Shown: positions 35,087-46,064 of the stretch, piece after piece
How the letters are laid out: the number at the start of each line of letters is the position of its first letter
Numbering within the stretch: the stretch's first letter is position 1
NCBI GenBank assembly: GCA_025677815.1
Contig: JAIXMP010000002.1
Span: forward strand, 682,001-746,000
Source of the DNA: Phascolomyces articulosus
Lineage: Eukaryota; Mucoromycota; Mucoromycetes; Mucorales; Lichtheimiaceae
Direction: 5' to 3'
DNA length: 64,000 nt
Program-made: the position numbers and the translations under genes
The notes under the pieces: model-generated
The model's input: only the letters and a program-made list of their open reading frames with translations
The model's database searches: none
Told to the model about the DNA's origin: nothing

Positions 35087-37153
35087 ATGAAAACAGCCAG
35101 TCAGTATCAAGTCAAGGATAGCCATCATAATAATGACTCTATCATATTGACTGAGGATGAAAAGAATCATTCTGACAAAAGAAACCAGGACAAAGAAAGA
35201 TTTATATACACATTAGAAGAAAAGCAACTTGTTCGAAAAATCCATCTTACCACGGTACCATTTATATGTATAATAACATTTCTCCAAGTGAGTAAAAAAA
35301 TCAAATGATTTTGTATAACAGCAGTGCACGACATTGTATATTATTATATATATGCAAGAAACAAACACTAAAAAAAATGTATGTTGCTATCACCGCTCGT
35401 TTGTACCTTACCAATTCCGTAATTACCATAGTATGTGGACAAAGTTTCTTTAAACTACTCTGCTGTCATGGGCTTTTACCAGGACACAAATATAACCAGT
35501 GGCGATTTTAGTTGGTTGGGTGCTATATTCTATCTTGGTTACTTGTTATTTCAGGTAAAATCACACTTTCTTCGGTTTCACGACAATTCGATCTGATATT
35601 TTTTTATACTCATACATAGATCCCAAATCAATACCTTTTGCAAAGGTTCTCAATATCAAAATATTTGGGAACATGTGTCATTTTATGGGGTGTTTTGCTT
35701 GCATGTACAGCCTTGGCAAAGAATTTTCACCAATTACTTATTTTACGATTTTTCCAAGGATTCTTTGAGGCGGCAGCCTATCCATGTTCGTTTTCTGATT
35801 GAATTTATTTTATTACTACTATAGTTAAAAATTAACTTGTTACTCATATATTTTTGTTATACATTTATTATTATAATAGGCATCCAATTACTTATTAGTA
35901 CCGTATATCGTCGTACCGAACAAGTAACATTGTTTGGAATCATGATGTGTTCAAATGATTTTGGTATTGTCATTGGTGGTTTGATCGGTTTTGGTTTCTT
36001 GAATTTAAATGGTATCCACGGATTGAGTGGATGGAGATGGTAAGGTTTTACTTTTTAATTATCTACTTCGGAGAGTTAACTATAATCATAATATTTATTT
36101 ATTTGTATAAAGGTGCATGATTATTTTAGGTAGCACCACTGCCATAATTGGTCTCATTACTTTTATATTTTTACCTGACAAGGCAAAATCAAGGTGGTAT
36201 CGATTAACGCCGGCTGAAATGGAGATTGTAGAAGATAGAATACGTGATAATTCCGTAGTGGAAAATAGAGTAATCAAGACTGAACATATACGTGAAGCAT
36301 TATGTGAAGCACCATTTTATTGCTATACTTTAATTAGTTTTTTAGCACACTTGTTGAATGGATGTGTCACCATATTCAGTACGCAAATTATCAAAAGTAT
36401 GGGGTTTTCAGTAAGTCTCTTTTTAAAACATTTTACATATATTCATTCTCTTATATAAAAGTACATCCATCTAATATAAGATTTCTACATATTATAAAGA
36501 GTATGGAGTCCATTTTGTTAAATATCCCAATAGGAGTAACAACCATGGTGCTTATTACAACCACTGTCTATCTATCGCGTCGATTTAAAGAAAACAACTA
36601 TATTGGTGCGGCAATGTGTTTTGTTGCATTTATTGGTGTTCTTCTTCTTACGGTGATACCAGAAGGTGGTGCCATGCTTGTTGGTATCTTTTGTGCCAAC
36701 ATTGATTGTGTATCCACTATTGTTCTTTCATCCATATCCAATAATGTGAGTGGTTATACTAAAAAGGTGTTTTATAATGGAACTTATCTTGTTGCGTATT
36801 GTCTTGGAAATTTTGCAGGTCCTCTTTTAATTCTTCCAGAACAAGGTTTGTCTCCAATTATTGTGAAATTACTATTAATACATTTAAATGGATCGCGTGT
36901 TATGATGGGATGACCAACACATGCACTTGTAATAATAGCACCACGGTACTTAGGAGGAATGGCTGTGTATATGGCTGCCATGCTTATATCGGCTCTTTTG
37001 TTTCTATATGCGCGATGGGCATATGTTCGTGATAACAATTATCGAAAACAACTCAAAGCTGAGGGTAAACTTCCATTATCACAAGCATCTAGTAGTAATC
37101 AACTGGAAGATCTTTCGGACCGACAGGACTTACGATTCATCTATCGTCCCTGA
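35087..37153 (+). CDS. MFS transporter, Dal5-like (array copy 4)
   Basis: Seven exons, 35087-35287, 35432-35554, 35620-35785, 35880-36039, 36113-36410, 36500-36845 and 36939-37153, giving 502 aa. Markers include QLVRKIHLTTVPFICIITFL, YSAVMGFYQDTNITSGDFSW, IPNQYLLQRFSISKYLGTCV, LISTVYRRTEQVTLFGIMMC, NNVSGYTKKVFYNGTYLVAY and the tail DRQDLRFIYRP. Donors are more varied than in the siblings (GTGAGT, GTTCGT and GTTTGT), each supported by frame closure and by the aligned junctions of the other copies. The upstream tail is about 42 hydrophilic residues. Role as for the other copies: proton-coupled uptake of a small organic anion is the family expectation, with the substrate unknown. Confidence 0.9.
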
Positions 37154-37607
37154 ATTTATGGGTAGAAGATGTATATATAAAGTAAGATGATGGGATGATT
37201 TTTTTGTCATCCATAAAAAACATTCCATATTAACCAGTTAGTATTTATTTAAATCGGCAGAAGAGTGTGTCGGAGGATGGAAGTGTTAGGATGGAGTCGG
37301 GGTTTTTTTAGATGCATTACATATGCATGGTGAATGTCATTCAGGAGTAAAAATTGAAATTGCATGAAGAAGGGCCTTACAGTATATTTGATTTATAATG
37401 CTATGCAAAAAGTATTTTTTTTATTAGCTTATTTTTTTGTTTACATACCTTTTTTCATCTATTTTTATCTGTTGTAAATTATCAACCTTGGCTCTTTTTT
37501 TTAAATATAATATTCGTAAAAATCTGTTCTAATATTTTATTAGCTAGCATATAAAAATCGTTTCGTAATAACGATAAATGCAATAACAAAAATTATTTCT
37601 TTTAGTT
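37154..37607. other. Intergenic spacer in the transporter array
   Basis: AT-rich sequence with no gene visible. It contains the upstream region of array copy 5. Confidence 0.4.
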
Positions 37608-39835
37608 ATGAAAGAAACACCAAGAGACAGCCATATCAATAGCCAAAAATCCCACACGGAGGACAGGGAAAAAAATGCATCAATTATAGTAGACAATGAA
37701 GGAGATTACAACCCAAGTTGTGATAAAAAGAATACAAAGTTCATCTATAGTCCGGAAGAAAAACGATTGCTAAGAAAAATTAATATCACTACTGTACCGT
37801 TTATTTGTTCTATTGCTTTTCTTCAGGTATTATAATAAAATAGGTTCTTAATTGACTAACATTAAATATTTATAATTATCTCTATGATGAGCCTAATTTT
37901 CTTCTTTTTCTACTATTACTTCTAGTATATTGATAAAATCATCTTAAATTTTTCTACAGTCATAGGCTTATTTGATGATACAGGAATCGATGGAAATCAA
38001 TTCAGCTGGGTCGCATCGATTTTTTTCTTTGGATATCTTTTATTTCAGGTACTCTACTAGTATAAACATCATTTTATAGCATTGAAAATGAATTTAAAAA
38101 TCTGCAATATGAATAAACTTTTTTAAAACTATTACCAAGTAGATACCAAACCAATATTTGATGCAGAAATTTCCCATTTCAAAATATTTAGGAACTTTTC
38201 TAATATTATGGGGTGTCAATCTTGGATGTACAGCTTTGGCAAGTAATTTTTCACAATTACTTGCATTACGATTTCTTCAGGGGTTTTTTGAAGCCGCTGC
38301 TTATCCATGTTAGTATAAAAATAATATTGAGTTGATTTCTTCATATGATGAAGTTTTAAAGAATACACTATTAACTAGTTTTGTATACTACTACTAACTG
38401 TTTGGATTAATGAATACTACTATATATTATGTATATTCTTATTATTATGTAGGTATACAAATTCTTTATAGCACCATTTATCGAAGACAGGAACAAGTGG
38501 TGCTATTTGGTATTATGTTGATAACCAATGATGTTGGCTTTGCATTTGGTGGTCTTGTTGGCTATGGATTTTTGAATTTGGATGGTGCTTATGGTTTACG
38601 TGGATGGAAATGGTGCATTCTACTTTTTTTATTTAGCTATTACAGGATATAATCATGTTAACAGGTACAAAAACTAATCCATATATACAGGTGTATGATT
38701 ATTCTAGGATGCGTTACTGTTGGAATGGGAATCGCTACATTTTTCTTTTTACCAGATACACCTAAATCACGTTGGTTCCGTCTTACACATGAACAATCTA
38801 CTATCGTAGATGATCGATTACGAGACAATCAACTGGTTCCAAATAAAGTGGTGAATTTCAACCATATATGGGAATCATTAAAGGAAGCTCGACTTTATTG
38901 CTATTTTCTGATTTGCATATTAATAAACCTTGAACATGGGTGTCTCTCCATTTTCAGTACAATGATCATCAAAACAATGGGGTTTTCTGTAAGTGTATTA
39001 TTAGTTTGATAATAACCATCATCATAATGATATTTCAAAAATCATTATACCTTGTTTGGTTGCATAATATATATTTATATATTATTCTACGTAGAAAATA
39101 TAGAATTACAAATTATAACTTAGTTGCCATCTTTTTTTTATCATATAGGACATGGCAGCGATTTTATTAAACATTCCCCTCGCTTTTGCATCCATACTTA
39201 CCACAGCGACTGCCATTTACTTCAGTCATCGCTATAATGAGAATGGTTACGTTGGAGCCGTCGCATGCATTGTTGGCCTTCTTGGTGTCCTTTTACTAAC
39301 AGTGCTTCCAACGGGTGGAGTGCAACTTATTGGTCTTTATTTAACATCGATTGGTGGTGCCTATACAATCGGCCTTACTATGATTTCAAATAACGTGTGT
39401 GGATATACAAAAAAAATCTTCTATAATGGCACGTACATTACTGCTTATTGTCTCGGATGTTTTCTAGGACCGTTAATGATGCGAGAAAATGAAGGTGAAT
39501 ATTTGATACATAATAGCAGTACCAGCGTGACTTCAACAAAATAAGGATATTAATAGAAAATAATAATAACGTCTTAATTTAATGTAGCACCTCGTTACTT
39601 GTCTGGAATGATTGGTTATATCGTTGGAATGCTAATTGCAGCTGTATTATTTTTATATCTTCGATGGTCCTATGCTCGGGACAATCAATATAGACTGCGG
39701 TTGAAAGCAGAAAATAAATTAATAGAAGCACCATCATCGTTGCCGTCATTCGTGAAGAACCAAGAGCAACAGCAGACAATAGCAGAAAAAGACACTACAG
39801 ATAGACAAAACCTGCATTTCTTATATCGTCCATAA
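37608..39835 (+). CDS. MFS transporter, Dal5-like (array copy 5)
   Basis: Seven exons, 37608-37826, 37926-38048, 38143-38308, 38453-38612, 38691-38988, 39149-39494 and 39588-39835, giving 519 aa, the longest of the array. It begins with about 50 hydrophilic residues, then RLLRKINITTVPFICSIAFL. It has IPNQYLMQKFPISKYLGTFL, ALRFLQGFFEAAAYP, STIYRRQEQVVLFGIML, SNNVCGYTKKIFYNGTYITA and RENE joined to APRYLSGMIG. The C-terminal tail is extended by a Gln/Ser/Glu-rich stretch of about 11 residues before DRQNLHFLYRP. The Ser-to-Cys change in the NNV-GYTKK motif is private to this copy. Substrate unknown. Confidence 0.9.
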
Positions 39836-40849
39836 GAACAGTCATTGTTCAATAAATAGTCTCTATTGAAATATATATATTGTTTCATCATGCAAATTAC
39901 TATCACAGTGAACCGTTAGCATTCAACATAACCTCGTGTTGCTCTTGTTTTGCTAATAATCAACAATTTATGCGGACCTTTGTACAACAAGCCATATTTT
40001 ATTTTTGTCCCGCAAGGCACCGCTCGCGACTCGTGTGTATTATATGGTTAGCGATTTAGATAGATACAATGATAGTGATAAACATCGAAGATAATCTGTA
40101 TTTAAATGTTGAGCTCATACACATTCTTTTCTAGATTTGCCATTTGTTCTATTGTTCTTGAGATACACAAATATTGAACAAAAAAAAAGCCTTGGCAGAC
40201 TAAATATAACAAACACAATATGAGCATAATCACTCCTTTCTATATACTCACTAGTTACTAATAAATATATCCGGAAAAAAGGCATGAGCCATTACTTTGT
40301 ATCAGCTGCGGTGAAAAATTCACTTTATTAGTAAATTTTTGCCTTCATTATCGAATATTGTAAAATCAATACATGATTATCTTTATCATAATAAATAAAA
40401 ACTGATACAATAATGCTGATCTGTTTATTATCAAAATCTTGAACTTTCTTTACATGCATAATTTACATTTTTAACCTATTTCCTTGTTGTTACCATTGTT
40501 ATTTTTATACACATATATATTTATTTAGAGTGATAAAAAGCCAACAGGATAGTTTGTGGCGCATTATGATCAAAAGAATATTATTTACTATGATCACCAT
40601 TCATCGGTAACTGAACCATGTAAGGGAAAGGACTTCCTTACAGCCGCTTTTTGAGGAAAAAAGTTAAACTAAAAACGAGGCGCAGGTTGAAAGCGTAGCT
40701 TTTGTGGAGGTGACACAAAAGTTTAAGCCCATCATCATCACCTCTAACAATTTTTTTTAATAACAAACAGGATCTAAAAAAACATAAAGTACCACTTTTT
40801 CTTTCTTCTTCTTCTTCTTTCTCTATTTTTAAATATTCACCAAAAAAAA
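39836..40849. other. Intergenic between the transporter array and the next gene
   Basis: No gene is supported. A short perfect hairpin, GTAAGG with CCTTAC, flanks a 10-nt loop at about 40620-40641. The final 70 nt before the next ATG are CTT-rich (40797-40825). Confidence 0.4.
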
Positions 40850-42385
40850 ATGCTCAATTTTCAAAAAATTGTAAGCCTTTTTCAACGTTTTAAGCCAAAG
40901 AAAACGAAATACAAAATACACGCATACTTATAAATGACTTTATTATATATCATAGGGGGAACGGATACGTCAGTCGAACAAATGGATCAAATTATATATT
41001 GCACTCGCCGTGATTCAGGGGATATCGATTATCGTATTAGAATCCATCATGGCTAGTCAAAATCTTGCTGAAGCAAACAGTTTAATACCACTTGATGGTT
41101 ATTATCCGGAGAAAGGTGGGCCCTACTATGATTTGATAAGACGATTAAATCGAACGAAATGGGAGAATATTGCTTTTTCATCCGTTCAAATCTGGTTTGT
41201 TGCAATGACCATAGATGCTGTATGTGGGATTCTTTCATCTTTCGATACGACCAACACACATTTTTTTTATGAATAACAACATTCTAATTTTTTTTTTATA
41301 GTCTGTCTATCAAAACATGCCCGAGGTCATGGCACTTGCAGTGATCGACTTGATCTGTGCTATTCTTGGCTGTGTACAAATTGTACAATCTAAAAAAACA
41401 GCGGGTATGATTGAAGCAGTAGAACCAGAAATGACCACAGGCACCATAGATGATCCTAGCGTATTTCATTTAAAAATTGTATTTTACCTTGCTATTGTCG
41501 TAACCGTACTTCTTGGTCTATTTTCATTCACGTTTATTTATTTATCGTACATGGTCCTACGAGAGGTCGGGTGGAAGATCTATAAAAAGATCGGGGCGGA
41601 TATGCGGATACAAAGTAAGCTTTGTGACACCATCAACAAAATTATTACTATTACTATTACAAGCATAACAACTAATAACTTATTACTTGTTACATATAAT
41701 AGGATTATACACAGTTTTCCAACTATTCGTTCTTACACTCAAAATTGATATCTTTGTCGAATTTTTGGTCTCAATTTTTTATGTCACCCAACTTGCAACT
41801 GATAATGGCGGTTTTGAATGGCAAACATGGATTCAACTTGTCATTACCGTAATGATCTTGCCCATGCTTTATTTTGCACGAGAAGCCGTCGCATTAGAAA
41901 AGAAATGGTGGATGGTGATCTTTATTATATTCCAATTGATTCTCGTGTTTGGATTTGCTCTCATGATCAGTTTAACTACTGAACCTGGTAATTTCTGGTA
42001 TACCTATATTGTCATTATTGGCTTAATTTTTGCTTTGGTAAGATATATACATCCCATTTTGTTCTCTGTACAACTTCCTTTATTATTGTATTGGTTAACC
42101 TTGTTTATTTTTTTAAAAGATAACGGCTGGATTTGGAGCATGGACAATGAAAAACTTTGACAAAGGGTAGGTTTGAATATTATATTTCCTTTGGTTTTTT
42201 TTATATAGAGCAAAACAATGAAGACCTAGGCAACTCACATATCTCATTCTTTTAGACTTAAACCGTTCATTCAAAGAGGCAGCGACAAGAAAAACTTTCC
42301 TGAAGTTCATCAACAACAGCAAGAACCAAATGAAAAGAGTGCATTAAATAAAAATAACGACGCATGGCAAATTGATGACGATTAA
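40850..42385 (+). CDS. Multi-pass membrane protein, unrecognised family
   Basis: Six exons, 40850-40870, 40956-41219, 41302-41614, 41703-42037, 42120-42166 and 42256-42385, giving 369 aa. The first exon encodes only MLNFQKI; it is supported by a good GTAAGC donor and an in-frame join to GERIRQSNKW. About eight hydrophobic segments follow, among them LYIALAVIQGISIIVLESIM, LAVIDLICAILGCVQIV, VFYLAIVVTVLLGLFSFTFI, WQTWIQLVITVMILPMLYFA, WWMVIFIIFQLILVFGFALM and WYTYIVIIGLIFAL. The C-terminal 40 residues are hydrophilic (Gln/Asn/Lys). There is no signal peptide and no transporter signature I can name. The layout resembles small fungal 7-8 TM proteins of unknown role. Confidence 0.72.
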
Positions 42386-44216
42386 AAACAATTTTCATTT
42401 TTTTATACCCTTTCCATTCATCTTCTACTTTATCCAACTATTCCCATCTCCCAAAATCACACAACAACCTATTTCAAAAATGTAAATGATAACAATTTTT
42501 TAATCCTCTTGGATTTCTGTAATGATATATAATAATCTTTCTTTTTTTTTCACCCATTACCAGCCATTACGTATATTTTTAGCCTTTTTCTTTTCGTTAA
42601 CCAAATGTCAGTTTTGATCTATATGGTATTATTACTGATGACAATAGCAACGAAAATGGTTCTTTTGTTCGGATTGTGTGCATGTTTTTCTTGATAGGTT
42701 CAAACTCGTATGGGATATTGAAGAAAATGGATAGGGAGCATTATCGATGGAAGAAAAGTACTGTTACGTATTGTAATGAAAGTGGCAATTTTTTTTATTA
42801 CTACGATTTACATAATTGAAAAAGACTGTGCTACTATTATTGTTTTCCTTCCACGGAGCATAACAAAAAAAAAACCTATAACAAACTTGTCAATTTCAAA
42901 TCAGTATTTGATGACATAACCCTATGATAGATTTAGCTATATAATCTTCTAATTATATTATAAAAAAGAAAAGAGATTGTTTATGCAGTCAATGGTATAT
43001 CGAGGCTACTATATAATCCATACACTTATAAATAAGGATGTGATCAAGGACAATACAAGAATTGTAGATCTTGTTTATCTGTCACATCTTCATTCTGGTA
43101 CGACGGAATATTTCCTGGTTTAATCAGGAGCCAACAGCAACTGTTACCCCAGGCATAGATTTGTCGTACAATTAATGATACGTTTTATTGCTCGCGCTAT
43201 CATCCTCGTTTTTTCAGGAAAGCAGATATCAGAAAGTATCACATGGTGCGCAAGAGGATCGTCCACCTTTTTTGTTAAACCATCGAGATGAAATCCAAAA
43301 GATGACGTATCATGATCTTCCATACAGCATTCCAATAAAAATCACCCTTCTTTATCTTCACAAATCTTGATAATTCTTAAATGTGTTTTGACACCTTCCC
43401 TATCTAAGAAAAATCTTCCGCCATTCAAAAAATGACAAATACATACCTTCACTTGCATCTTATATCTTCGTCTCCAGCTAGGATTCAATATGTTTTTATA
43501 TCCTACGCAAATTTTGCCTATTATACCAATATAATGATTTTTCAAAGAAATTCTCTTTATTGTTGTTTAAAGCAAACACCATAAAATATGTCTTAATATT
43601 TATTTATCGGCTATAGTTGTTTGATAAATGGTTATGTTAAGAGCAAAAAAAATGGACATATTGCAAATAACTGTTGTCCTATAGCAAACAGTATAGATGT
43701 CATTAAGAGCGACTCAGTATAAAATTGAGTGTTTAATAAAGCGAAATTATAGTAATCTGTGGGAGTAAAACTATAGTAGGGTACTCTTATTTACCAGAAA
43801 AAAGGTAAAACTCTCTTCTGTTTCATATTTCATACATACTTTGAATATCCTGCGTATATGACAATGACAAGTGCATTACATTTTCTTGATTATAGTAAAT
43901 GCAAGACTAGCTTTCTCTATATTTTTGTATAGGTTAAATAAATATCATATTCTACTTCTTTATGTAGTCTGATAAATTACTCATATCCAAGCACATTATC
44001 GTCATTGCTACAGGTATTTATGCATAATAAATTTCACCTTATCTTCTAGGTTACCAAGAGAGTAATTCGCTATTTAATTGTTACCACAAAAAGAAAAAGA
44101 GATCCATCTATGTAATGTGGTAATGTGACTTGGGAGCGTGATTTATAAAAAAAAACCGTTGTTTAAAAGAGCAACCCACGTAAAAAAAAAAAAGAACCTT
44201 TTTATCTTCTTTAAGC
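42386..44216. other. Intergenic, no intact gene
   Basis: About 1.8 kb. Two adjacent minus-strand open frames (43342-43545 and 43144-43335) contain protein-like stretches such as FGFHLDGLTKKVDDPLAHH, but no start, family match or splice model holds them together. They may be a decayed gene or chance. The rest is AT-rich. Confidence 0.35.
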
Positions 44217-46064
44217 ATGAGACATTCTTATTACAGTCCGACTGCAACAACAGACCCTTTTTCCTCGCTCTGGCATCACGGTGGTAACGTCCTAACAACA
44301 GCTTCCTCAAATACTTTTCAAAAACTGAAAGAAGTATTCCTTGTTTGGAATCATAGCAGACATCAAAAGCATTGGATTACAACAACAACGTTGACTATTA
44401 TTGTTGCCTATGGGTCGTATACGTTTTATAAAACAATTTTGAGGAGAAAACAGCGACAACAAAAAGATGCATCCGAGGTGAAGTTGGTATCGGGTGCACT
44501 TCCTTGGATGGGTCATCTTTTGGATTTGCATCGAGATCCTGACGCCCTTATTCATCGTGGAAAAACACAAGTGGGACCCCTTTTCCGTATCCAATTGGCC
44601 AATAATACCAATGTGTATGTGCTTACGGGCCCATGGATAGATGAAATGCTTCACTCTCCCAGAAGATTTAATGGATATGCTGGATTCCAAATCGTAATGC
44701 CTATTGAACGTTCAATACAAATTTCGTACGGACATAAATTCAAACCAGCCCCTTCCAACCCTCGTGATAAGGATCCAGGTAAAAATCCGTTACAACTATT
44801 TACCTTATCATACTTTCTCACGCTAAAAAAATAATGATGGCTTCCTTTTTTTTTACATTATAATGATGTGGATATAGTTGGCTATACAGTCAGAGAAAAC
44901 TTTAAACCAAATAATTTGGGTATTTTTTCAGCACGTATCCAACAAGGATTCAACAAGGCACTGAATGATATTCCACAACTTCAAATGGGTCCAGGAGAAA
45001 TGAGAATTATACAAATGGAAGACACAATGGCATGGATGGTGTCACAAATTTCGTGCCTTTGTCTCACCGGGACTGAGATTGGATATAATAAAGACCTCGT
45101 CCACACCATGCGTTGTCTTGCTCCCAAGATTGCCAAAACTGCTCTTGTGCTTTCGTTTTTTCCAAATTGGATATCAGAATATATTGTACAAAAATATCTT
45201 TCATTGGAGAAGGATCTGGATACCATCATGGAGATAGTGGTCCCTGAACTGGAACGCATTCAGAATAAGGATAAACGATTTTTGGATGGGGGTGATGAGG
45301 AAGATGAATCTAGTTTTATTTCTATGGCACTCAATATACCACCTAAATCCAATGGTACATCACGCACTCCGAAAGAAATTACCATTGCATTTACAAAAGT
45401 TGCTTTGGGGAGTATCGATACCACAAGAGACATTGTGATTTTCATCTTATACGAACTGGCTTACAATCCAACATTGGTACAAGAATTACGTGTCGAAATT
45501 GAAAAATTGGATAAACGAACACCAGATACAATTCAAAATATCAGGCTTTTGGATTCAATATTACGTGAAGTACTTCGATGCAAGGCTATTTCATTGACAT
45601 TACTCCATAAAACTTCCCAAGATGTGAGACTTTCAGATAAAGTGATCCCACACGATAGTCTTGTGATTGGTGCAATAAACGATGCTCACATGGATCCAAC
45701 GGTGATGAAGGAAACTACCACTATGAATGAATCTTCCATTCATCCTTCTTCTTCTCCCTTGACTCAATTTGATCCATATCGATATATGAATATAACGAAC
45801 AATGGTGAGGATGACGAGAAATGGAAAAGTACTTCCATAGGTCCAGAGTTTCTAACGTTTGGATTATCTGCACATGCATGTCCAGGAAGATTCTTTGCTG
45901 CCTATCAAGTAAAATATATTGTAGCAGAGTTGGTTATGCGATACAATATCATTCCTACCATTCCCTCCCATGAACGTCCCAAAGATCATCAATTCTTGGG
46001 ATTAACTCGAACTCCACCCAATATCCCATTGATATTCGAAGGAAGAAGTCAAGAGATTATGTAA
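44217..46064 (+). CDS. Cytochrome P450 monooxygenase
   Basis: Two exons, 44217-44778 and 44878-46064, joined at phase 1, give 582 aa. A membrane anchor near residues 58-72 (TTTLTIIVAYGSYTFYKTIL) is preceded by an unusually long 55-residue leader. A proline/glycine-rich entry follows (SGALPWMGHLLDLHRDPDAL). The I-helix region reads VALGSIDTTRDIVIFILYEL, the ExxR motif is EVLR in SILREVLRCK, and the heme-binding loop is FGLSAHACPGR with the axial Cys at about residue 522. All landmarks of a class II microsomal P450 are present. The late sequence resembles fungal CYPs that act on terpenoid or fatty substrates, but I cannot assign a CYP family. It would need a P450 reductase encoded elsewhere. 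Confidence 0.93.

Noticed and set aside
43144..43545. Two adjacent minus-strand frames as a transposase fragment
   Set aside because: Some protein-like stretches, but no catalytic motif, no terminal repeats and no consistent frame.
25130..46064. Transporter array plus P450 as a secondary-metabolite cluster
   Set aside because: No polyketide, peptide or terpene synthase is present, and the P450 is over 4 kb from the array with an unrelated gene between them.
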